A stretch of DNA of 6,376 nucleotides from Veillonellaceae bacterium SB90 (GTDB taxonomy: Bacteria > Bacillota > Negativicutes > Selenomonadales > Selenomonadaceae). Shown in pieces: positions 1 to 6,376 of this stretch. The position numbers and the translations under genes are program-made. The notes beneath the pieces were generated by a model. That model was given only the letters and a program-made list of their open reading frames with translations. It was not told the origin of the DNA and ran no database searches. The stretch covers positions 1-6,376 of the forward strand of contig CABJCJ010000049.1 of assembly GCA_902364065.1 (NCBI GenBank), read 5' to 3'. Numbering within the stretch: the first letter of the stretch is position 1; every line of letters starts with the position of its first letter.

Positions 1-53
1 GCCTTATCTTATGAGGGATTCAGGTGTGCGAAGTTTGAGTTATTGATATATAA
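1..53. other. Leader-distal flank of the CRISPR array, no gene seen
   Basis: These 53 bases lie just beyond the oldest end of the array. If the array continued, the last 21 to 22 bases of another repeat would be expected at about positions 1-21; they are absent, so the array ends at 54 as far as the window shows. The stretch is rather A+T-rich near the repeat (TGATATATAA). I see no open frame, no convincing terminator hairpin and no decayed repeat in it. Confidence 0.6.
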
Positions 54-3000
54 TTTCTAAGCTGCCTATGCGGCAGTTAACCTGTGCAGCCCCGACAAGA
101 TCCCAGCCGGTCGTTTCTAAGCTGCCTATGCGGCAGTTAACTTCGAGGCGCGTATCACAGATCCGACCGGAGCTTTCTAAGCTGCCTATGCGGCAGTTAA
201 CGATGTGATCGCCTGTGATCGTGCCGGTAAAACTTTCTAAGCTGCCTATGCGGCAGTTAACCTGCAAGTTTCCTACCATTATAGAGACAAAAATTTCTAA
301 GCTGCCTATGCGGCAGTTAACTCCTCGACTTCCTTCGACGCATCTTTCAAGCCTTTCTAAGCTGCCTATGCGGCAGTTAACATGGGTGCTTTGTGTTTCA
401 CAATCACCCGTCTTTTCTAAGCTGCCTATGCGGCAGTTAACAGATCCCGCTCGACCGAGATCTTGGTATCGATTTTCTAAGCTGCCTATGCGGCAGTTAA
501 CGCCGCAGTCATCCAAGCTGAGAGTCAGGCGACTTTCTAAGCTGCCTATGCGGCAGTTAACATGCGGTCGGACTCGTTCGGCAAGCAGTCTGCTTTTCTA
601 AGCTGCCTATGCGGCAGTTAACAAGACGATTGTTAAGCGTGTTTCGGTTCAGTTTTTCTAAGCTGCCTATGCGGCAGTTAACTTTCCCGATTTTACATTC
701 GGGATCAAAAGGGATTTCTAAGCTGCCTATGCGGCAGTTAACTAGCGGCGACAACGGTTCGTTAAACTTAAATTTTTCTAAGCTGCCTATGCGGCAGTTA
801 ACGAGTTGAGCAAGAAAAGCCTGCCCCACTTCAATTTCTAAGCTGCCTATGCGGCAGTTAACCCACGTGCCATCCGCGTTGTCGCTGCGCTCGTTTTCTA
901 AGCTGCCTATGCGGCAGTTAACTTTTTACTGGTAAATGCAATCGGAAAAGCCACATTTCTAAGCTGCCTATGCGGCAGTTAACTCTGAAAGCAGGGAAAG
1001 TAGACTGTGCTCTATTTTCTAAGCTGCCTATGCGGCAGTTAACAAGTATGGTATGACTATGCAGCAATGCGACAATTTCTAAGCTGCCTATGCGGCAGTT
1101 AACCAGAGTTGCGGCAAGAGCGGCAGCCATACGACTTTCTAAGCTGCCTATGCGGCAGTTAACTTTGTCGCGGGCGGCTTTGCGCTTTGCAAGCATTTCT
1201 AAGCTGCCTATGCGGCAGTTAACCGAGAAAACCGAAGAACAGTACATGCCAGCAAATTTCTAAGCTGCCTATGCGGCAGTTAACTCGTACAGCGACGATA
1301 AAGACATCGAGCGAAATTTCTAAGCTGCCTATGCGGCAGTTAACAAGTATCTGCTTTGCAGAAAGCCGTGCAGGGTTTTCTAAGCTGCCTATGCGGCAGT
1401 TAACTATTCATTAACGGTCGCGCAGCCGTCCGCATTTTTCTAAGCTGCCTATGCGGCAGTTAACTCCATCCGACGTGGATCAACATCAACGGGGACGTTT
1501 CTAAGCTGCCTATGCGGCAGTTAACGCGGGGCGTTCAACACCCTTCTGTCGGCCATTTTTCTAAGCTGCCTATGCGGCAGTTAACTCTTTTTCCTTTCTC
1601 TGAAAATAGAATAAGCATTTCTAAGCTGCCTATGCGGCAGTTAACCTTGCGCGGTGAGACGCCGGAACTCGGCATTTTTTCTAAGCTGCCTATGCGGCAG
1701 TTAACAATGTAGGCCGAATCGAAGAAGTAGAGATTTCTTTCTAAGCTGCCTATGCGGCAGTTAACCTGCAATGGCACGTACTCTATGACGCTTTTGCTTT
1801 CTAAGCTGCCTATGCGGCAGTTAACTCGGGGAATTGCCTAATGTAAAAGGCACTTTTTTTCTAAGCTGCCTATGCGGCAGTTAACCATCCCCTAATACCA
1901 TGCTCCTCACGCTTTCTTTTCTAAGCTGCCTATGCGGCAGTTAACGAAAATGCAAAAAAGATGCAGGAAATCCAGACTTTCTAAGCTGCCTATGCGGCAG
2001 TTAACAAGATCATGCTCGGTATCGGCGCGCGGCTCTCTTTCTAAGCTGCCTATGCGGCAGTTAACTAACAGTGACGGCGAAGAAGGTATAACAGTATTTT
2101 CTAAGCTGCCTATGCGGCAGTTAACGATTGACAACCACGTTTACTACCGGGTCAATTTTTCTAAGCTGCCTATGCGGCAGTTAACATCCTTTCTTCATTC
2201 GATTGCTGTACGCCCGATTTCTAAGCTGCCTATGCGGCAGTTAACTCACGGCACCACCTCCCAGTCATTGGCAAAGATTTCTAAGCTGCCTATGCGGCAG
2301 TTAACTCACGGCACCACCTCCCAGTCATTGGCAAAGATTTCTAAGCTGCCTATGCGGCAGTTAACTCACGGCACCACCTCCCAGTCATTGGCAAAGATTT
2401 CTAAGCTGCCTATGCGGCAGTTAACGGCTTTCTTCTTTGCTTATTCTTCGGTTTTCTTTTCTAAGCTGCCTATGCGGCAGTTAACTCATAATCACCGAAA
2501 CGGTAACCATGCTCATATTTCTAAGCTGCCTATGCGGCAGTTAACGCACTGGCCGCAATGCGCGTCGTCCAGACATTTTTCTAAGCTGCCTATGCGGCAG
2601 TTAACTTAAGAAAATCATGCAGCTCGTCGAGGCGGGCTTTCTAAGCTGCCTATGCGGCAGTTAACGGGGATGCAATGTACATCTCAGCCAAGCAGCCTTT
2701 CTAAGCTGCCTATGCGGCAGTTAACTGTCCGAGGCTATGGGTGAGCCCCGCACCCGCTTTCTAAGCTGCCTATGCGGCAGTTAACCCAATATCGTGAGGC
2801 GGACGGCACCGTCTACAATTTCTAAGCTGCCTATGCGGCAGTTAACCTCATCCTCGCCATTCAGCGAATTTGACTGCATTTCTAAGCTGCCTATGCGGCA
2901 GTTAACCGCCTCAAGGAGACGCTCGAGCAGCTCACAGATTTCTAAGCTGCCTATGCGGCAGTTAACCTCAATCTGCTCTATTGCGGCGGCTATGGTCCTT

Positions 3001-4588
3001 TCTAAGCTGCCTATGCGGCAGTTAACATCCCGCTCAATGACCATACGCTCAAATCCATGTTTCTAAGCTGCCTATGCGGCAGTTAACCTGTCCTGCAGCT
3101 TGACTTTATACGAGTCGCCTTTCTAAGCTGCCTATGCGGCAGTTAACTAAGCCGGCCGGAAACTCGAGTGTAACCTCGATTTCTAAGCTGCCTATGCGGC
3201 AGTTAACAAATGGTGCCGCCGCGCGAGGGCGGCAAATTCTTTCTAAGCTGCCTATGCGGCAGTTAACCAGATACAGACTCAAGCCCTTCTTTCAGCAGCC
3301 TTTCTAAGCTGCCTATGCGGCAGTTAACACAAAGGCGGGAAATTCCGAATCCGCGAGAACTTTCTAAGCTGCCTATGCGGCAGTTAACTGCAAGCGTATG
3401 ACGGCACTCATGTGGCGTATTTTCTAAGCTGCCTATGCGGCAGTTAACATTGCAAGGGATACCGCGTGAGTGCAGGTATCTTTCTAAGCTGCCTATGCGG
3501 CAGTTAACAAGGTATCACGGTCGTCGCTACCGGCCTTGCTTTTCTAAGCTGCCTATGCGGCAGTTAACCTGGCCGTCATGATCGCGAAATATGCGATGAA
3601 TTTCTAAGCTGCCTATGCGGCAGTTAACTGACCTCGCTGATCTCGGGCGCAGTCACGGCATTTCTAAGCTGCCTATGCGGCAGTTAACTACAATGGGGAA
3701 ACATGTCAGTGAATAGTGGCTTTCTAAGCTGCCTATGCGGCAGTTAACTACGATAACGGATATTAAACCCACTTAAAGAATTTCTAAGCTGCCTATGCGG
3801 CAGTTAACGATCTGTCCCTGTCGGCGTTACATTGATCGCTTTTCTAAGCTGCCTATGCGGCAGTTAACGAACTGACAGCACAGGCAAAGCAGTTGCAGAA
3901 TTTCTAAGCTGCCTATGCGGCAGTTAACCAATATACCTAAACGGAATAGTCAAACTATTATTTCTAAGCTGCCTATGCGGCAGTTAACGCAGAAGAGAAA
4001 TGCGGATACCTTTGGAATCTTTTCTAAGCTGCCTATGCGGCAGTTAACCGAGAGTACAGAGAGCAACACAGTATGAGTATTTTCTAAGCTGCCTATGCGG
4101 CAGTTAACTCCCTTCGGCCAGGACTGCCAGTCCATGTATTTTTCTAAGCTGCCTATGCGGCAGTTAACAGGTCAAATGGTGAAAAGGTCGTGATGCTCAT
4201 TTTCTAAGCTGCCTATGCGGCAGTTAACGACAGGCGGCCATAGTTTTCCGTCAGCTGGATTTTCTAAGCTGCCTATGCGGCAGTTAACACATTGCGGAAT
4301 ATGGACAAGCTATTTACAGATTTCTAAGCTGCCTATGCGGCAGTTAACATCTCATGGGCGAGGATGAACGGCAGCATGTGTTTCTAAGCTGCCTATGCGG
4401 CAGTTAACCTCTTCGATGCGCTCCTCGGTCGTCTGCTCAATTTCTAAGCTGCCTATGCGGCAGTTAACAGGCGGCGACGTCCTGCGCGGGAAAGCCAACT
4501 TTTCTAAGCTGCCTATGCGGCAGTTAACACGGCGCGGGTATTGGATTTATAAAGCATATATTTCTAAGCTGCCTATGCGGCAGTTAAC
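54..4588 (-). CRISPR. Type I-F CRISPR array, 76 repeats and 75 spacers
   Basis: The 28-bp repeat reads GTTAACTGCC-GCATAGGCAG-CTTAGAAA on the minus strand, a close relative of the classical I-F repeat (GTTCACTGCC... CTAAGAAA). It holds a 5-bp stem CTGCC/GGCAG around a GCATA loop; cleavage by Csy4 after the stem would leave the 5' handle CUUAGAAA. Repeat starts (plus coordinates) step by 60 bp from 54, with seven 61-bp steps, giving 68 spacers of 32 bp and seven of 33 bp (562-594, 923-955, 1224-1256, 1465-1497, 2786-2818, 3027-3059, 3268-3300). By eye all 76 repeats are identical, including the terminal one at 54-81. Orientation follows from the repeat, the leader at the high-coordinate side and the co-directional csy genes, so spacers near 4560 are newest. 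Spacers 37-39 are identical; the others look unique. Periodic open frames across the array are artefacts of the 60-bp period. Confidence 0.99.
2218..2397 (-). repeat. Tandem triplication of one repeat-spacer unit (spacers 37-39)
   Basis: Three consecutive 60-bp units are identical. The spacers at 2246-2277, 2306-2337 and 2366-2397 all begin TCACGGCACC on the plus strand and end GGCAAAGA. No other spacer appears duplicated. Because repeats are also identical, this is a perfect 180-bp tandem array. It most simply arose by unequal recombination or replication slippage between repeats; independent acquisition of the same protospacer three times in a row is less likely. An assembly artefact is also possible in such a repetitive region. 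Confidence 0.95.
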
Positions 4589-4603
4589 AGTAATCTCCTG
4601 CGT

Positions 4604-4616
4604 GAATATCCTTATT
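4604..4616 (-). promoter_or_regulatory. Weak candidate IHF-binding site in the leader
   Basis: The minus-strand sequence AATAAGGATATTC resembles the IHF consensus WATCAANNNNTTR but mismatches at three defined positions. It lies 16-28 bp upstream of the first repeat, about where leader-proximal IHF sites are found in characterised I-F leaders, in which IHF bending helps Cas1-Cas2/3 integrate spacers. The location is the main support. If the host lacks IHF the call falls. Confidence 0.25.
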
Positions 4617-4620
4617 CTGC

Positions 4621-4635
4621 CTAAGCTCGCAGTTA
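4621..4635 (-). repeat. Repeat-like remnant in the leader (internal deletion of the stem-loop)
   Basis: The plus-strand 15-mer CTAAGCTCGCAGTTA joins bases 4-10 (CTAAGCT) and 20-26 (GCAGTTA) of the plus-strand repeat with a single C between them, removing most of the hairpin. It lies where the next repeat would fall: aligned to the repeat its start would be about 4618, which is 57 bp from the start of repeat 76 rather than 60. Without the stem it could not be processed by Csy4. It may be a decayed former first repeat, or a leader motif that resembles the repeat and is bound by the adaptation machinery. Chance resemblance cannot be excluded for 14 matching bases, though the spacing argues against it. 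Confidence 0.5.
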
Positions 4636-4644
4636 TTTACCCTT

Positions 4645-4673
4645 ATTTAACCAAAGTTTTAGGTTCTTGTCAA
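4645..4673 (-). promoter_or_regulatory. Sigma70-type promoter driving pre-crRNA transcription
   Basis: On the minus strand a perfect -35 TTGACA (4668-4673) is followed after exactly 17 bp by TTAAAT (4645-4650), a 4-of-6 match to the -10 consensus TATAAT. Transcription would start near 4638, about 50 bp before the first repeat. The position inside the leader and the direction into the array fit a dedicated pre-crRNA promoter, which would make array expression independent of read-through from the csy operon. The call rests on sequence match and spacing only. Confidence 0.7.
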
Positions 4674-4676
4674 AGC

Positions 4677-4691
4677 CCTTGCTTCACAAGG
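4677..4691. repeat. Short inverted repeat downstream of csy4
   Basis: CCTTG (4677-4681) and CAAGG (4687-4691) form a perfect 5-bp stem around a 5-base loop CTTCA. It lies 26 bp past the csy4 stop and just upstream of the predicted -35 element of the leader. There is no U-tract after it on the minus strand, so it is not a standard intrinsic terminator. It could be a weak attenuator of read-through from the csy operon, or the kind of leader inverted-repeat motif contacted by Cas2/3 in I-F adaptation; I cannot tell which. Confidence 0.3.
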
Positions 4692-4717
4692 CCTGCCAGC
4701 AACGGAAAAATTTTGGG

Positions 4718-5299
4718 TCAAAAGTCAGGGACCGATGTTTCAGTACTGAACCCATATGCAGAAAATCCCTTGAAGGGCTGCTCAACTGCTTCTTTTTTTT
4801 GGATGAACAGGCTAAAACGATGATGGTTGGTCATACTCTCCAATTGGATATACGGATATTGAACCTTATGAGTAAGTGCCGGGAAAAGCTTTTGGGCTTC
4901 TTCTATCGACATATCATGCCGTTTTGCATAGCGTCTAGCTTTTCGCATCGCTGTGGCCTCTGGCTGATAGCGGCTGTACGTCACGAAGCCTTTGCAGGCC
5001 CTGACGGGGACTGGACGGATGGTCTTGATTTTCACATAATCTGGTGTAAAGCGCTTCAATGCCTCAGTCAGATTCAAATGCTGCAAATCGGATTCTTCTG
5101 GAGCAAGCAAACGAAGTTGATGGCCGAGTGTCGGATGCTCATCGGAATACTTGGGAAAAGCTACTCCACATCGGATAATCCCCTGTTCATCCTTGCTGTT
5201 GACTAATGCCAAATGAATCTGACGGTAGACTTTAGACCAAAGGAAAGAAGCGGATATGTCTTCTGTCGGCTGCAATATAACATCTTGGAAGAACCACAT
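4718..5299 (-). CDS. csy4: Cas6f/Csy4, type I-F CRISPR repeat endoribonuclease
   Basis: Cuts pre-crRNA at the 3' base of the repeat hairpin, leaving CUUAGAAA 5' handles, then stays on the crRNA 3' hairpin as the head subunit of the Csy surveillance complex. With this start it has 193 residues, near the 187 of the P. aeruginosa protein, and aligns from the first Met: MWFFQDVILQP matches the family N-terminus and catalytic His29 falls at the identical position. Other family residues visible are Arg110 and Gln112 in SRYQ (Pa R102/Q104), the basic helix at 119-128 with R122, R123 and R127, Ser155 (Pa S148), Phe162 (Pa F155), Tyr182 in YGFS, and a C-terminal VPDF (Pa VPWF). Pa R118 is replaced by Lys126. 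An upstream ATG at 5308 would add three residues and overlap the csy3 stop as ATGA, but the family alignment and AAAGGA nine bases before 5299 favour the inner start. It follows csy3 in one operon, with the array directly downstream. Comparison is from memory of the P. aeruginosa sequence. Confidence 0.96.
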   Translation of the reverse strand: MWFFQDVILQPTEDISASFLWSKVYRQIHLALVNSKDEQGIIRCGVAFPKYSDEHPTLGHQLRLLAPEESDLQHLNLTEALKRFTPDYVKIKTIRPVPVRACKGFVTYSRYQPEATAMRKARRYAKRHDMSIEEAQKLFPALTHKVQYPYIQLESMTNHHRFSLFIQKKEAVEQPFKGFSAYGFSTETSVPDF

Positions 5300-5304
5300 G
5301 CCAA

Positions 5305-6327
5305 TCATTCCTTTCCGCTTGCACCAAATACTCCGCCACGAATCAGCATAGCCATTACGTAATGTGCAGCTTCCGGGCTATCAAAATCAGCACCTAGTGA
5401 ATATTTATCAAATAGCGTATAAAAATCGCATTTATCTTTGGGATTGCGGAACGCTTTGCCAAGATTCGTCACAGTACCATATGGTTCTACAGAAATCGGG
5501 CCCACACCATCCTCCGTTTCATATGCGTTATACCAGGTATCAATCGTGCGAATCGCATTGCCGAGTTTCTGAGAATGCATTGCCGCCGTGCTGTTCACTT
5601 CATACAAGACTTTGCTCTTCTTGCCTTTCCCTTTGTCAAGGATAAGTTCTTCACTTGGATAAACTTCCTGTCCCTTGCCAATCTTGGCAAAAGCCGTAAT
5701 TTCCAACAGCAGGTACGGAATCTTGCCAGCCAATGCCGATTCAATCTGTTCAGCTAATGTTTCGACCGTTGCATCACTGTTGTCAAAGTCCTGCAGAGAA
5801 TAATCGTACGAATGGAACAGCCACTGCTTATCGGCAGCTTTTACCTGTACTTCCAGGTCTTCTGCACCGACGCGATTCCGCCAGAGGAAACGCGCATTCG
5901 CAAGATTCAGCGCATACCGTTTAGCTAACTCACAAAAACCATACTGCTCCGCATAGCGATGTCCCATCTCCAGGATTTTTGCTTTATGTTTCGCAACATT
6001 ACAAGCTGCGGGAATAGCTGCTCCCGGCAGGATTTTCATCGTAAACGTGACCTTCAGCGTATCCTGATTCATTGACAACGATGCCGCATCAACAGTCTGC
6101 AGATTAGGTTTCTCTACTTCTGCATTGAGCTTTGCAGGGTCATTGGCCACAGCTGCCTTCAAGCGGTTGGAAATCGTACCCCGGACGGATTTCTCGCGCA
6201 GAGGAAGGGAGGTCGCTTTACCCTGACGATCATCCCAGGTCGTCCCATACATCAAACCATCTGAGAGAACGATTTTTTTCTCAAAAGATAATACTGTTGC
6301 TAAGCCCTTCGCACTTGACTTTGCCAT
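5305..6327 (-). CDS. csy3: Cas7f/Csy3, backbone subunit of the type I-F surveillance complex
   Basis: Several copies of this protein line the crRNA spacer and form the helical backbone of the Csy complex that checks DNA for complementarity. The product is 340 residues, against 342 in P. aeruginosa, and is collinear with it from end to end. Conserved blocks visible are REKSVRGTISNRL (44-56), NLQTVD (75-80), NLANARFLWRNRVGAE (141-156), GQEVYPSEELILDKG (219-233), HSQKLGNAIRTIDTWY (251-266), EPYG (281-284) and C-terminal LIRGGVFG (328-335). No frameshift or internal stop is seen, so it should be functional. The start is supported by GGGAGG seven bases upstream and by MAKSSAKGLATVLSFEKK matching the family N-terminus. 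The stop touches csy4, showing one operon. There is no signal peptide or membrane segment; it is cytoplasmic. Expression relative to csy4 should be higher, fitting the multi-copy stoichiometry, and its ribosome binding site is clearly the stronger of the two. Confidence 0.98.
   Translation of the reverse strand: MAKSSAKGLATVLSFEKKIVLSDGLMYGTTWDDRQGKATSLPLREKSVRGTISNRLKAAVANDPAKLNAEVEKPNLQTVDAASLSMNQDTLKVTFTMKILPGAAIPAACNVAKHKAKILEMGHRYAEQYGFCELAKRYALNLANARFLWRNRVGAEDLEVQVKAADKQWLFHSYDYSLQDFDNSDATVETLAEQIESALAGKIPYLLLEITAFAKIGKGQEVYPSEELILDKGKGKKSKVLYEVNSTAAMHSQKLGNAIRTIDTWYNAYETEDGVGPISVEPYGTVTNLGKAFRNPKDKCDFYTLFDKYSLGADFDSPEAAHYVMAMLIRGGVFGASGKE
5309..5314 (-). promoter_or_regulatory. Ribosome binding site of csy4, decides the start
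   Basis: The minus strand reads AAAGGA here, immediately adjoining the ATG at 5308 (no spacer) but nine bases before the ATG at 5299. Spacing zero is not usable, so for this Shine-Dalgarno the 5299 start is the better one. A weaker GGA two bases further upstream could serve the 5308 start at five bases. Translational coupling to csy3 is likely in either case because the genes touch. Confidence 0.5.
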
Positions 6328-6334
6328 AATTAAT

Positions 6335-6340
6335 CCTCCC
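6335..6340 (-). promoter_or_regulatory. Strong ribosome binding site of csy3
   Basis: The minus strand reads GGGAGG, followed by seven bases (ATTAATT) and the ATG at 6327. This is near-consensus in sequence and spacing, and fits the need for several Csy3 copies per complex. It overlaps or lies just after the end of the upstream reading frame. Confidence 0.85.
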
Positions 6341-6376
6341 TATATAATCTTCATTAATCTCTTGAATGCTCCGTTT
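6340..6376 (-). CDS. Probable 3' end of csy2 (cas5f), partial
   Basis: In the usual I-F order csy2 directly precedes csy3. One minus frame entering at 6375 reads NGAFKRLMKII and stops with TAG at 6340-6342, 12 bases before the csy3 start. A second frame reads TEHSRD and stops with TAA at 6354-6356. Either could be the Csy2 C-terminus; I cannot choose between them because this tail is not strongly conserved and only about 12 codons are present. The call rests on context, not on recognised sequence. Confidence 0.35.
   Translation of the reverse strand, partial: NGAFKRLMKII

Larger units (their letters stand above)
4589..4717 (-). promoter_or_regulatory. CRISPR leader between csy4 and the first repeat
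   Basis: This non-coding stretch joins the csy4 stop codon to the newest repeat. It is where I-F leaders sit, and it should both drive array transcription and guide spacer integration by Cas1-Cas2/3. It has A/T-rich patches (TTATTTACCCTTATTTAACC and AAAAATTTT on the plus strand). Within it I see a promoter facing the array, a repeat-like remnant, an inverted repeat and a weak IHF-like site, each listed separately. The junction on the minus strand is ...GATTACT followed by GTTAAC, so the first repeat has the 5'-GT at which I-F integrases insert. Confidence 0.9.

Noticed and set aside
54..4588. Spacers targeting the host cas genes in this window
   Set aside because: I saw no long match between any spacer and the csy3, csy4 or leader sequence by eye. 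This is not a computed search, and the rest of the genome is unseen.
40..4620. Many long open frames across the array, with periodic peptides such as SKLPMRQLT (plus) and VNCRIGSLE (minus), resembling a repeat protein
   Set aside because: The 60-bp period is a multiple of three, so the repeat is read in the same frame again and again. Frames break where 33-bp spacers or spacer stops occur, and there are no consistent starts or ribosome binding sites. They are artefacts of the CRISPR array.
4677..4691. Intrinsic terminator after csy4
   Set aside because: The stem is only 5 bp and no T-tract follows on the minus strand, so it was listed only as an inverted repeat.
4667..5206. Plus-strand 179-residue open frame opposite csy4
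   Set aside because: It is antisense to a clearly conserved csy4, has no recognisable domain, and starts inside the CRISPR leader. It is a shadow of the real gene.
5364..6329. Several short plus-strand open frames opposite csy3
   Set aside because: All lie antisense to csy3, are short, and overlap each other without recognisable protein features.
4718..6376. Tn7-like transposon-associated (I-F3) CRISPR system
   Set aside because: Such systems usually carry short arrays, often with atypical repeats. Here Csy3 and Csy4 match the canonical defence form and the array has 76 repeats. tniQ or transposase genes are not in the window, but only the sequence beyond 6376 could exclude them fully.

Overview
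The window is the leader-side end of a type I-F (Csy/Ypest) CRISPR-Cas locus read on the minus strand, followed by a complete and very long CRISPR array. From high to low coordinates it contains the probable last codons of csy2 (cas5f), then csy3 (cas7f), csy4 (cas6f), a leader of about 130 bp, and an array of 76 repeats and 75 spacers that fills 54-4588. This is the canonical I-F gene order; cas1, cas2/3, csy1 and most of csy2 would lie beyond 6376.

Organism: type I-F is commonest in Gammaproteobacteria but also occurs in other Proteobacteria and some Negativicutes. The cas genes have intermediate base composition, csy3 has a strong GGAGG-type Shine-Dalgarno, and the leader has a good sigma70-type promoter. 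None of this fixes the genus and I do not name one. The spacers are more variable in composition, as expected for sequences of phage or plasmid origin.

Region by region: 1-53 is the leader-distal flank with nothing recognisable. 54-4588 is the array: the 28-bp repeats look identical to each other by eye, 68 spacers are 32 bp and seven are 33 bp, and one spacer is present in three tandem copies (2218-2397). 4589-4717 is the leader, with a TTGACA-17 bp-TTAAAT promoter pointing into the array, a repeat-like remnant with an internal deletion, a short inverted repeat and a weak candidate IHF site. 4718-5299 is csy4, 5305-6327 is csy3, and 6340-6376 is probably the end of csy2.

How it works together: the leader promoter transcribes the array on the minus strand. 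Csy4 cuts each repeat at the base of its CUGCC/GGCAG hairpin and leaves crRNAs with the 8-nt 5' handle CUUAGAAA. Csy3 forms the backbone along the crRNA, and with Csy1 and Csy2 makes the surveillance complex that recruits Cas2/3. Both cas genes in the window look intact, and the uniform repeats and long array suggest a functional system. I found no unrelated novel gene system. The features most worth a second look are the leader repeat remnant, the triplicated spacer, the strongly self-complementary spacer 53, and the apparently undecayed leader-distal repeat. Spacers are numbered 1-75 from low to high coordinate, so spacer 75 is the newest by position.
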